Shown: piece after piece, positions 28,476-38,414 of the stretch | Numbering within the stretch: position 1 is the stretch's first letter | Layout of the letters: every line of letters begins with the position of its first letter | Origin: Prorocentrum cordatum | Taxonomy: Eukaryota > Sar > Dinophyceae > Prorocentrales > Prorocentraceae | Assembly (NCBI GenBank): GCA_963575745.1 | Contig: CAUYUJ010018059.1 | Coordinates: 1,595,588-1,638,989, forward strand | Length of the DNA: 43,402 nucleotides | Direction of reading: 5' to 3' | Program-made: the position numbers and the translations under genes | The notes under the pieces: generated by a model | What the model saw: the letters and a program-made list of their open reading frames with translations, nothing else | What the model was told of the DNA's origin: nothing | Database searches by the model: none

Positions 28476-29570
28476 CCTTCCCCCCTTCCCCCTACCGCCC
28501 CTCTGCGCGCGGACGACCCCCATCCCGCAGGGCCCCATCTTTGAGCCACCGAGCGCTGACGACGGCGCCGACGCCGAGGCCCGCCGCGATCGCGCGAAAG
28601 CGCGCCTCGCTGCTGGCGTCCACGCCCGGGAAATGCAGCCACGAGTGGAACACCGGGTTCTGGCTGTTCCTCCCCGTCGCCGCCGTCGTGAGGGTTCGGC
28701 AAGGACCGGCCGTCCCGGCATTCCGACAGGCCTACCACGAAATGTCCTTAGAACAAGAATGCTTCCCAAACCGGAGCAACGTTCCTAGAACATAGGAGCC
28801 GATGTGATAAAACCAAACGCTCTCAACCAAACGCGTTTCAGAAACAGTCCGTGCAAACCAGAGAGCGTTCTTAGAACACTCTTCGGTGGGTCTGTGGGCA
28901 AGCTGGGGCGCCTCGCCACTGCTTGAGTGAGTGAGCGGGGGGGGGGGCGAGGGAGGGAGGGTGAGGAGGACATGTGGTCAAGGTCACGGGGGGACCGGCT
29001 CACGGAGGGAGGAAACTGGGCGGGCATGCCTTCGCTCCACGCGCTGCCAGCAGTACATGTCCCGGAGTCATCCCAAGAGTGGTTTGCTCGTCGAATCTGT
29101 GAGAAAAAACCGTAGAATGAATGTTAGTAGAACCGCTGAGCAGTCTATGAATTTTGCTGCCTCGACAAACGACAACAATGTGTGGGTTGATATATGTTGT
29201 AGTCGATCTCCTACTTGAGTGCACTGGCCCATCCTGCAGAAGCAGAGCAAGAGCAAGGGGTGGGAGACACTGCACACCCCCAGGGGTCAGAAGGGGGGCG
29301 ACGCGAGGCAGGAGTGGCAGCATGTCGTCCACCGCCCATCCTCCCTCTCTGCCTCTCCCTGACTCCTCCCCATCACCCTTCCCTCCTCCCGTCCCCCCAG
29401 GAGGGGGAGGGGGGACGAAGGAGGGTAGGTGAGCAACAGGAGGGAAGAGGAGTGGCAGAAGACGGAGGCGCGATACGGGGGTGGCAGCATGTCATCCACC
29501 GCCCCGCCTCCTCCCTTTCCTCCTCCCCCTCCCCCGCCCCATCCCAGAACAAGAAAAAACAAGATAAACA
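28476..29570. other. mixed sequence, no gene
   Basis: No repeat family or gene recognised. A plus-strand frame at 28540-28660 (FEPPSADDGADAEARRD, then AKARLAAG) is weakly protein-like but has no supporting boundary. Two similar GGCAGCATGTCGTCCACCGC / GGCAGCATGTCATCCACCGC words (29316 and 29483) show a local duplication of about 165 bp. Confidence 0.4.
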
Positions 29571-29690
29571 CAAACTGTCGACTGTCCGCGTGTTTTTGGA
29601 TCTGCGCTGTACACCCCTGGCGGCGCCGCGCGCCATGGAGGAGGGTCCAGCGCAGATCCAAGAAATCCGCGCGGACCGTTGAATGTCTAT
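29571..29690 (-). mobile_element. fold-back element family with GCGCGGATTTCTTGG ends, copy 2
   Basis: The left end GACTGTCCGCGTGTTTTTGG, then ATCTGCGCTG, pairs with the right end CAGCGCAGATCCAAGAAATC, then CGCGCGGACCGTTGAATGTC. On the minus strand it aligns with 27627-27760 through the ends and the CTGGCGCGCG...GCCGCCAGGGG interior. Confidence 0.7.
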
Positions 29691-31510
29691 GATCATGCCG
29701 TTTTGTCTTCCTAGACTCCCTTCTTTCCGTCTCCCATGCTCCAGATCAGGTGTCCACGGGCCTGCATCGTGAAGGAACCGAGCTCCTCCGAACACCTCCT
29801 GCAGCCACCCCGACGAGCAACTTCCCCACTGCAGCCACGACCGCATGCTGCGGCACAGTGGCGCTCCCCCACTGCTGACATGCCGAGGCTCTCCCCCATT
29901 CCCGTCCAGATCATCGGCGTGTTCTCGACCTCCGAAACTGGGCGCGGGCACAGGCGGAGCTGGCACCAGAGATGCGCGACAGGAACAAAGGAAGGCGACG
30001 CCAGCACCAGCGCGAGGCACCAGAGAGGGTCATCCTGGTGACGTGATCCCCCCTTCTCGCTCGAGGCACCCCTATCCCCAGCTCGGGGAGCCATCGTGGA
30101 CCCCCTCGCTTCGCTGGAGGTGCTCCCCTGGTGGTGGTGGTGCCGCCTCTCCTTCCTGAGGGAAGGACGCGCGCACCAGCGGCCCGCCGACTGCAGTCCG
30201 CGGGGTAGGCACCGCACATGCACAGGACAAGCCGCAGTCCGCGTGCAGTCTTTGGAGCAACGAGAGGGGCACATCGATCGCACGATCGCGAACCGCTGCT
30301 GATGCCTCGGTGGCGTCCCTCCACGAACGTATCCGCCACTGCGCGTCACGGCGGCGAGGGTGGACTGGCCACTGGGCCTCCTGTTTGTTTTACTGTTTGT
30401 GCTGGCTTTCTCTTGTCTGGGACCCCTGCTTTCTCCCCACATCTTGAGTGGACTTCGTACAGCCCATCAGCGGCACACATGCGCAACACAACGTCGCACA
30501 CGCCCCAACAGTGGCCTGACTAAACGCCGGGCCGAGTAGCAGACGCGGAGGAACTCAATCGCGGCCCCAAGAACGGCGATGCTGTTCACGCGGGTGACGG
30601 CATTCAGTATTGCTTCGCCCAGCGATCATTCAAAAATGGGCAGGAGAGGTTGAACGGTGTGTGTGCGTGTGTGTGTGCGTGTGTGTGCGTGCGTGTGGAC
30701 CGAATCTGCCACGCCGTGTCAAAACAGCACCGTGCGGATCCACACCGGCACGACACAAATGACGAGCGCCACGTGCCCGTCCTCGCCCCACGGGCGAGAC
30801 CCAGAGCAACCACTGGAGCTGCTGGCCCTCGAACTGATCGAAGCAGCACGCGGAAGCACAGCGAGCACACCACAACGAGCTTTGAGCATAAGCCAATCAC
30901 TGAGTGCTGCCGCGAGCGCACTCGCAGCCGCGGCCAGGCGAGAGCAGCTCAAGTACGAAGGCCAGACGCGTGAGCAGCGTCGCACGTGCCTGAACAAGAT
31001 GCCAACCTCGCCTACAAGACATATGTGAATCAGGTGCCTATTGAGGCATATGCGTACGTGCGCGCATGTGTGCGTCTTATCCCAAGCTGCCAGAAGGCCG
31101 TGGCCACTCCCCCACGCCCCCCAACAAGGAAGATCGCGTCGCGCACGGCCCACAGGCCGAAGCCTTACCAGGGAGGGGGGTGGAGAAAGGAGGGCTGTAT
31201 TTTTGTTACCACGTCAAGAGACTACCGAGGCGGCAGCGCTCCCCCGAGCGCGCTCGCGAAGGCTCCGTGAAGAGAATTAGGAGGAGGAGGCGGAGGCAAG
31301 GAACGACTGTGTACTCGGTCTACCTGGCATGCTTGGCTTCAAAGGGAGGCATCATGGCCCCTGGCATGATGTCCAACCACCGCCTACCCCCTGGTCATCA
31401 CACCCGCCTCTCGGACGCCCCGTGGCGCGGCGCGGCCCGCGGCGCCGCCTTGGACTTTTAGGTGGCCTACCCCCGCCGACCGTCGATTCTCCTGCATCGA
31501 TCTCTCCCGG
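29691..31510. other. no supportable gene; GT microsatellite
   Basis: A (GTGTGC)n run lies at 30656-30696. A plus-strand frame downstream (about 30800-30980) is mildly protein-like (ELLALELIEAARG, SLSAAASALAAAARREQ) with no start, stop or family. Nothing else stands out. Confidence 0.4.
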
Positions 31511-31580
31511 CGTGCGTTCTGACCAAAACTCCGAGGCGCTCCCGGCCGTGGCGACGAGGGCCTCCCAGGAGGCCCGAGAA
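31511..31580 (+). repeat. ~70-bp dispersed repeat, copy 4
   Basis: GCGTGCGTTCTGACC, GGCCGTGGCGACGAGGGCCT and CCCAGGAGGCCCGAG. The closest match is 8119-8190. Confidence 0.6.
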
Positions 31581-31714
31581 GGGGGAACACGGGCGCAGGG
31601 GAGCGGCATGGGCACCCTGGAGGCGAGCAGGGCTTCTCTTGGCACGGGGCCCTGCTGCGCGCCGATGCGGAGCTTGCGGCTGGCGGGGGGGGGGGGGGCG
31701 GGTCTGTCCACACC

Positions 31715-31905
31715 GGGTGGGCGCTCACGGCGCAACCGCACCCCTGCGCCGATCCTGGCCAGGTCCGCCCCGGGCCCAGGATCGGTGCACAGGGCCCCCC
31801 TCTGGCGTCGGGCCGGGAGGGCCCCTGCGCCGACCGCGGCGCCCGGGAGCGCCCTGGCCAGGATCGGTGCAGGGCGCAGAGCCGGTGCCCGCCCGAGCAG
31901 GGAGG
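31715..31905. mobile_element. fold-back element with CCGATCCTGGCCAGG arms
   Basis: The left arm CCCTGCGCCGATCCTGGCC (from 31741) and the right arm GGCCAGGATCGGTGCAGGG (ending 31877) are near-perfect complements. Weaker complementarity extends about 25 bp further out on each side (GGGTGGGCGC against GTGCCCGCCC). No coding content of its own, no target duplication seen, and a single copy in the window. Confidence 0.6.
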
Positions 31906-32224
31906 TGCGGCGCAGGCAGCCTGCCGAGCAGCCCCCTCTCCTCCACCTCGGGCAGGTGGCACTGAGTGGGGTGCAGAACGGGACCCCAACGGGGCCCCTT
32001 TGGGAGCCGGCAGGGGCCCAAAAGTGGCCCTGAAGGGGCCTCGCCTTCATCCCCATCAGGACCAGGCCCCCTCACTCCCGCCCACGCACGTGCCCGCGCC
32101 CCCTGCCCGCGCCCGCGCGCGCTCGCCTCCAAGCGGCAGGGCGTCACCGCCCCTCGCCCGCCACGGAGGCGTGGAGTTGGCGACGGTCGGGAGAGGGGCC
32201 GGCTCGGGGAGGGAGAAGCACAGA

Positions 32225-32400
32225 CCTGTGGAGTCGGCGGTGCATGGCCGACAGATCGGCGACAGGTCCTCAAGTACAGATCCGCGCCCTCCTGGGCGGG
32301 GTGGGGCCGCTAGACCCTCCCGATCGACGGTCAGCGGGCGACTCGGGGTCGACGCACCCTCCCCTGGGCCTATCCACCCCCTTGTCGTTGTCCCTGAGGG
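32225..32400 (+). repeat. dispersed ~165-bp repeat, copy 2
   Basis: GGAGTCGGCGGTGCATGGCC, TCGACGGTCAGCGGGCGACT, CGGGGTCGACGCACCCTCCC and TGGGCCTATCCACCCCC follow the same order as in 19240-19410. Much diverged. A single diverged unit of the 80-bp minisatellite lies just before it (32082-32166). 32400-32869 has no recognised feature. Confidence 0.4.
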
Positions 32401-32869
32401 TGGGTTCGGAAGCAACTCGTGGGAGGTCTTCGCAAGACCGAGATTCATCCTGGGAAGTCTGCGTAAGCAGTCGACGGAGGGCTACTGAGCCCGCCAAAAG
32501 TTTGTGCTTGTGTGTTGCTGTTCTCCTTCGAGGAGGCCTGGATGACGCCCAGGATTGGGCCAAACCGCATGGCATCGGGCGGGATGACCTGCCCCTGTCG
32601 GGGATCTTCTGACCCGGGTCAATCCAGACCCGGGTCAGCAGGAAACCAAACAACCGCAATGCAGGAACAAAAACTGCAACGCAGGTCTTCGCAAACCCGA
32701 AGCCAATATGCGCGGCCTCCTCGCGGCCACGAGCGGCTCGCTAACCCGGGTCAGCCAGAAGGGGGTCTTCGCAGGATCCTGCCGGATCTGGTGCCCTGGC
32801 TGACCCCCGTTTGCGTTGACCCCCGTCTCTTAAGAGCCCCGACCCTGGCCCGTGGCCCTCTCGCCGGCG

Positions 32870-33215
32870 CAGCGCCCACGCGCAGTGCCCGCGCGCGCGC
32901 TCGCCTCCGAGCCGCGGGGCGGCCCCGCCCCCCCCGCCCGCCGCGGAGGGCCCGTGCGCCCCGCCCCCCTCGCCCCGCCCCCCCCCCCCCCCCCCCACGC
33001 GCAGTGCCCGTGCGCGCGCTCGCCTCCGAGCCGCAGGGCGGCTCCGCCCCCCTCGCCCCCCCCCCCCCCCCCCCCCACGCGCAGTGCCCGTGCGCGCGCT
33101 CGCCTCCGAGCCGCAGGGCGGCTCCGCCCCCCTCGCCCCGCCCCCCCCCCCCCCCACGCGCAGTGCCCGTGCGCGCGCTCGCCTCCGAGCCGCAGGGCGG
33201 CTCCGCCCCCCTCGC
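32870..33215 (+). repeat. 80-bp minisatellite with poly-C spacer
   Basis: Units start CACGCGCAGTGCCCGTGCGC at 32996, 33076 and 33155 (periods 80 and 79). Each continues GCTCGCCTCCGAGCCGCAGG and GCGGCTCCGCCCCCCTCGCC, then a C run of variable length. An earlier unit begins at 32877, with an insert before the next. C-run length is the main difference between units. Confidence 0.9.
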
Positions 33216-33394
33216 CCGCTCTCGGAGGGAGGGGGGGCCGCCCCGCGCCCCGCGGGCGCCGGGCCCCCCCCCGCGGGGCGGGCCGCCCTCGGCCCGCGCC
33301 CCCCGCCGGGGCGGCGGCGCGCGCCTGTGCCGAGCGAGCCGTTGCAGCTCGCCACCATCTCCTCCGCCGAGGAGGTGAAGGACGCCACCTGCGG

Positions 33395-33451
<57 letters not shown>

Positions 33452-33530
33452 ATCGTCATCGTCGTCTTCGTCATCGTTATCGTCGTCGTCATCGTTATCG
33501 TCGTCGTCATCGTCATCGTCGTCGTCGGGG
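33395..33530. repeat. GAC triplet run joined to GTC/ATC run (fold-back microsatellite)
   Basis: An almost pure (GAC)19 run at 33395-33451 is followed at once by about 77 bp of GTC/ATC triplets, so the two halves are largely complementary. It would fold into a long hairpin. Plus-strand translation gives poly-Asp followed by Ile/Val, an artefact of the period. Confidence 0.85.
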
Positions 33531-33619
33531 GCGGGGGGCGCGGAGGCAAGGCATGCGTGGGGGGAGGCCTCGGCGACTCCGCCGCCTGATGCTCCCTCCC
33601 TCCCTCATCCGATTCCTGC

Positions 33620-33800
33620 GCCCTTTCTGCGCCCCATCCTCCTCCTCCTCCTCCTCCTCCTCCTCCTCCTCCTCCTCCTTCTCCTCCTCCTCCTCCCGTC
33701 CTCCTCCTCCTCCTCCTCCTCATGCCCCTCCTCCTCCTCCTCCCCTCCTCCTCCTGCCTCCCCTCCTCCAAAGGCCTCCTCCCTGCTCCCTGCTCCCTAC
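33620..33800. repeat. TCC microsatellite
   Basis: Interrupted TCC repeats, nearly pure at 33638-33720. The surrounding 33530-33960 sequence has no other feature. Confidence 0.85.
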
Positions 33801-33971
33801 TCCCTCCCCCATCCTTTCCCTCGTCATGCCTCCTCCTTTCTCCCCCGCCGCCCTGCGAGGGAGAGGAGCAGGAAGGAGGAGGAGGCTGAGGAGAGCAGCG
33901 GGAGGGAGTGGGAAAAGGAGAGGAGGGAGCAGGAGGCGGAGGGAGGTTGGGCGCAAGGACACGGATGACTA

Positions 33972-34463
33972 ATACGACGGGAGCCACCCGATGCCAACCG
34001 ACGGCCGCCGAGGGGGCCGCCGAAGGCCCCCGGGGAGCCTCCTGCACGCCGGCGAGCACGGTGGCGTCCGCCGCCCGGAGCACCGCCACGCTGACGTAGA
34101 CGTCGCTGCGGCGGTCGCGGTCCACGAGCCACGGCCTCTCCGCTGGGAGAGGGAGGGCAGGGAGGGGAGGGAGGAGGAGGGGAGGGGAGGGAGGGAGGGA
34201 GGGAAGGTGGGAGGGAGAAGGAGGAGGAGGAGGTGGAGGAGGAGGAGGATGAGGAGGAGGACGACGACGAGCGGTGGAGGGTGGAGGGAGGAGAGCGTCA
34301 ACGCTTCGGCAGCCAGAAGCCACCGGGGCTCACCGAGGGCGACGTCAGTGGTGTCGATGTCCACCGAGGGCCGCCGAAGGCCCGCGCTGGAGGGTGTGCT
34401 CGCCTCCTCTGGGGGCTCACGAGTGCAGCCCGGCACCCCCTCGATGTTTTTGTGCCCGGACAA
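33972..34463 (-). CDS. possible two-exon gene fragment, unrecognised product
   Basis: On the minus strand a coding-like segment ends in PSVDIDTTDVAL at 34334, immediately followed by GTGAGC, a good 5' splice site. After 191 bp of almost pure pyrimidine sequence ending CTCTCCCAG (34143), a second segment begins. It reads ERPWLVDRDRRSDVYVSVAV, then LRAADATVLAGVQEAPRG, and ends near VGWHRVAPVV (about 33972). Splicing GTGAGC to CAG keeps the two segments in one frame. The 5' end, 3' end and family are unknown. The pyrimidine intron is itself microsatellite-like, so a chance arrangement remains possible. Confidence 0.4.
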
Positions 34464-35479
34464 AACACCTGGGCGACACGACCCGAAGCCGGCACCCCCT
34501 CGAGCAGTGGCCCCAACGACAGAAGCTGGAGCTCGGGGCAGGCCTGAGCTGGATCGACTCGCGAGATCGGATCCAGCTTGATCGGAAGCAGATCAGACGA
34601 CCAACGGATCGTGCAAGATCAAGCCGACATCGAACCGCCGAGCCCGGCGCGGGCTTGGCCATGTCCGCGCCGCCGGTGAATCGAAGCGAGTCGAAAAGGA
34701 ATCGCGGCCCCCGCGAGCGAATGGGCAGCATACTCGCTCGCCCTGCACTCAGCATCGGCACGCCCCCGTTGGCCTGGGGTACACCCTTCTAGTGGATTTC
34801 ACGAGTCCGTCGGCCGTCTACCTGACATGTCGACACTCTCGGTCGACACGCCCCGGGGCTCGGGCTGCCTCGAAGACCCTCCTGAGACCTAGTTGTCCGT
34901 GTTCCCACTGCTCTTTCCCTCCTCCTTCTCCCTCCTCCTTCCCTCCCCTTCTCCTCCTGCCTCCTCCCTCTTCCCCTCATCCTTCTGCTGCTCCTCCACC
35001 TCCTCCCCATTGTCAACCAAATTAGTTGCGCCTCCCCCTCCCCCTCCTCCTCCTCCTCACCCTCCTCCTCCTCCTCCTCCTCCTCCTCCTCCTCCTCCTC
35101 CTCCTCCTCCTCCTCTTTCTCATCCTCATCATCATCAGCACCCTCCTCGATTATCTTACGTTTACTGTTATTATTCGTATTATCGTTTTTCGTCGGGGCT
35201 GGGCTTATCATCATTACGAGTCGCCGACGCTCAAAATGATTAGTCTCATCTTCATCGGGGGTAACTATGTGTGGCAGTAGACGTCTGCCAGCATGGACAC
35301 AAACGTGGCGCAATGTGTATGCAACAGATGCGCTGACTTCTAAAATCATGCGATGTGAGTGATGCAATGTATGATTGTGGATGACGTGACAATGGACACT
35401 CTAATCGTTCTATCATTAAATTGAAAATGACGTTCTAACACAGTTCTGTGTGTTGAAAATTTTCGAACAAATGGTAAGA
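34464..35479. other. mixed interval with a TCC tract, no gene
   Basis: 34464-34800 shows no feature. 34910-35125 is C/T-rich and includes a nearly pure TCC run at 35045-35115. The minus-strand flank of that run reads as a mixed acidic segment (IIEEGADDDEDEK), again the GAG-flank pattern. 35130-35480 is AT-richer without a gene. Confidence 0.45.
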
Positions 35480-35745
35480 CTTGCCATAGCACTTGAACGA
35501 AACGTTGTTGAACATGTGTTGGGCATCTGGAAACTATTTGGAAACATGCCTCCTCTCAATTGGCCGTCTTCCACAAGTAGATGTGGTGGTGCAAGCGATG
35601 GTATACAGTGGCAATGTAAATAGTTCAATCGATTGCGCACAACAATGTCTGGCAAGCTACATGGTGGAAACTATGTGCTGCATGCTATTGTTTCCTAGCT
35701 ATGCGGGTGCACGCTATGCTGCGCAATCAATATGCTCACCTGGAC
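35480..35745 (+). repeat. degenerate repeat related to the 9.7-kb minisatellite
   Basis: Loose recurrence of GGCAAGCTACATGGTGG, GGTGCAAGCGATGGT and GGTGCACGCTATGCTGC-type words. More decayed than 9735-9985. It is followed to about 35930 by loosely repeated CACGARGCRCCCACGA words. 35960-36500 then has no gene. Confidence 0.45.
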
Positions 35746-36528
35746 ACGCGAGCCAACGCACGAGGCGTCAATGAGGCGACCAAGAACGCCCATCGACCGA
35801 CTGTCCGGAAACACAAGGCACCCACGATGCGCCCATGAAGCGACAAAGGGTGGTCACCGAACCCAGAAACTCCAACCACCACACGAAGCACCCTCGAAGC
35901 GCCCACGAGTGCACACTGGGCGGAACCCAGGACACACTTGCCAATTACATACCAAACACTAGTCTCTTCAGTATGGACATCGTTTGGGGAACTCTACCTC
36001 GAGGATCAACCTGGCTCCGATCCTCTTCTTCCGAAACGTGTCGGCCTATGTTCTGCTTGTCATGATTCGAGGCTCCACCTGGATCCTCCTCCTCCTGGAC
36101 GCACGCCTTCGACAGGATGTAGAGCGCCACGAATTGGGAGGATGAGAGAGTTGTACCAGGAACGGCGCGACGCACGCGCGGCCGGAATGTGCCTGATGCC
36201 CCTCCTCTTGCTGCTCCTCTTTCACCCACCCCATCACTCCTCACTCCCCCTTCCGCATTCCTCGTTTTCGCTCCTGCCTCGTTCCTTCTCCTTCCTCGCT
36301 CCTCCGCCTCCCGACGCCGCGGACCCTCCCTCCGTCTCCTGCCACTGTTCCTCCTCCTCCACCTCCTTCTTGCTCAGTCCTCTTTCCTCACACTTCACTC
36401 ATCCTTCTTCGTTCGTCCTAGCCTGTTCCCCTTCATCCGCGCTCTCCACTGTGCAGTGCGGGAGGCCTCTTGAGCTCGCCCACCACGGACTTGCGGGCTA
36501 ACCTCGCGAAACGGGCCGGACGGAGGAT

Positions 36529-36684
36529 ATGCCGCTAGCGAGAGCTGATGTGTTGCTGCAGTCGACTTGTGTTCCATTCCAACCGCTGAATGGTATTCTT
36601 CAGGCTATGGCTGCGGCCAAGACTGAGGTTGCCAGGCTGCCCACATACGATGAGGTGTGGCAGCCTGCTTACTTGTTTAGCTAG
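36529..36684 (+). CDS. small ORF, 51 codons, unrecognised
   Basis: ATG at 36529, TAG at 36682-36684, with an upstream in-frame stop at 36499. The peptide is well mixed (STCVPFQPLNGILQAMAAAK, then TYDEVWQPAYLF) and not low in complexity. It stands out from GC-driven frames nearby. It could be a short exon or gene fragment; no family recognised. Confidence 0.25.
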   Translation: MPLARADVLLQSTCVPFQPLNGILQAMAAAKTEVARLPTYDEVWQPAYLFS

Positions 36685-37499
36685 CATGATGGGGGAACGG
36701 GTCGGAGCGGCACAAGGAGACTCGAGCGCCGACCTGCCCGAGAACGCATGGCGCACTGGCTAGCGGCAGCAGGGTTGACCGCGCCCCTGCAGTTGCGGAG
36801 GGCAGCTCCATCCCAACCTCTCCGAGGAGGATCGAAACTTTAGGAATGAAACAACGCCCCTACCCTGGGTTACAAGTCCATGGTCAGTAAACCTCCTGGG
36901 AACTCCCTCTGGCCAGAGAGCCGCCAGGACGCCGCGCGGCACGCGCGATACGCAGGGTTTACCCTGTCAGCCCACAGGAGGTTCAGCGCACAGCGCCTCG
37001 TAAAACCAGGGTCGGGGCGTATCTTTTACGCCCTCGAGAAAACGGAGGCGGGCGGCGACGCTGCAGCTCACGAGGGCCGCCGGTGCGGCACGCCACATCG
37101 GAAACGAGGTCACCTCCACGCGGCCTTGCGCAGGCAGCCTGCGCGCGACTGTCGGCGCCGAACCCGTTGTCCTGCGTCGCTCACCTGGCCCCTTTGGACC
37201 CCCCGACACGGTGCGGTGACAGGCGGTGCGGTGACCTCGGAACCCCAAGGGACCTCACCGCACGGTCCGTCACCGCACGGTCTTGGGACCCTGGAGGCCC
37301 CTGTCGCCCGAGACGTCCTAGGAGAGGGCCTCGAGTCCCAAAACCGTGCGGTGCCCCCGAATCCACACCGACTCACTGCAAGGTGTAGTCACCACACCGT
37401 TCGGGGGCCCCCGGGCCCCGCGCCCCCCACGCCCAACATCGACAGAAGAGTCGACCGGTCGGGATTGGTACGGCTGGCTTGGCAAACAAAAGAAGGCGT

Positions 37500-37570
37500 G
37501 AAACATCGATCTCCGAAAAGCACGCTGCCCCCGAAAATCCGCCAAGCCCCCGCTTGCAGGGGGCGGAAAC
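37500..37570 (+). repeat. short repeat shared with 39969, plus hairpin
   Basis: ACATCGATCTCCGAAAAGCA, then CGCTG, matches ACATCGATCTCCGAAGAGCA, then CGCTA, at 39974-39998. Here it is followed by a hairpin CCGCCAAGCCCCC / GGGGGCGG. In the region 36685-37500 the only structure seen is inverted GTGCGGTGAC / CACCGCAC words at 37210-37285. Confidence 0.5.
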
Positions 37571-37614
37571 ACGTGTGGGACAATTTGGCAGTCCCCATCC
37601 CCTTTCCCTCTCCC

Positions 37615-37740
37615 CCGGGGCCCAAATCCCTCCTAAGGGGCCCCCAGAGGCCCCCCAGACTACTCCCAGATGCCCCAAGAGACGCCCCAGAGGCTCCCAA
37701 GCAACCCCCAAAACCCTCCAGATGCCTCGAGGCCTCCTTT
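37615..37740 (+). repeat. degenerate minisatellite (CCCAGAGGCCCC type)
   Basis: Words such as CCCCCAGAGGCCCC, CCCCAAGAGACGCC and CAGAGGCTCCC recur at 10-12 bp spacing, similar to 6320-6485. Confidence 0.55.
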
Positions 37741-38087
37741 CGGGGGGGACGAAAGGGCAGGATAGTAAAAGGCAGGGTAGAGAATCAACTCATGTAGCTG
37801 GTTTGCCTGGCGCCTTCTGGTGCCAGGAGGCGCCCATCTATCGAGGAATGGGCCAGGAGGCGGGGCCAAAACCAGATGCATGCAGCAGATTGCGTACCCC
37901 CCCTTTCCCTGTCCCCCCCTGTTGTTCGGCCCGACCCTTGCTGCTCCTCGCCCTCCTCCCCCTCCACGTCCGTCTTCTGACCTCCCGCTTTCCAACCAGC
38001 CTGTCAAAGCTTTCCTTGGGGGTCGGCGGACTTTGGCGGCACGGACAAGGGGTGATAGCGGGAGGGGAACAACTTCTTAGAACGCCT

Positions 38088-38145
38088 GCTTCTTGGAAGG
38101 CGCCGGCCTTGCATCTACAGGCAAGGCCCGCGCCTTCTGAGAAGC
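38088..38145. repeat. 58-nt hairpin, copy 2
   Basis: GCTTCTTGGAAGGCGCCGGC pairs with GCCCGCGCCTTCTGAGAAGC through a GCATCTACAGGC centre, with about 22 of 25 stem positions complementary. Same length as the copy at 28218-28275. A shorter related word, CTGCTTCGAAGGCGCC, lies at 38230. Confidence 0.75.
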
Positions 38146-38258
38146 AGTCTCCTTTGCAAGAAGCCTCCCCCCCTCCCCCGGTGACCCCCGCCCTGCGCGT
38201 GCGCGGGCGGGGAACAACCTCTTAGAGCGACTGCTTCGAAGGCGCCGAAGAAAAACAC

Positions 38259-38414
38259 TCGGCGCTGGACAAACCTCCCTTTAGTGGACCTCCCCTTGGT
38301 GAAAACGGCCTGGGACCGAAACCGACGGACCTGGACCCGCAAAAACGACGACCGCGACGCCCCCTCGCGAACCGAAAACAGCCCACTCACTGATCCACGT
38401 GTCAGGGGTAGGAG
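38259..38414 (+). mobile_element. dispersed ~150-bp repeat, copy D
   Basis: CGGCGCTGGACAAACCTCCC, TTTAGTGGACCTCCCC, AAAACGGCCTGGGACCG, CGGACCTGGACCCGCAAAA, CGCGAACCGAAAACAGCCCA and GATCCACGTGTCAGGGGTAG. Plus strand, like the other three copies. Confidence 0.85.

Noticed and set aside
32830-34323. 497-codon minus-strand ORF
   Set aside because: It mostly spans the 80-bp minisatellite, the GAC run and a TCC tract. Only the short segment near 34142-33972 looks coding and is treated separately.
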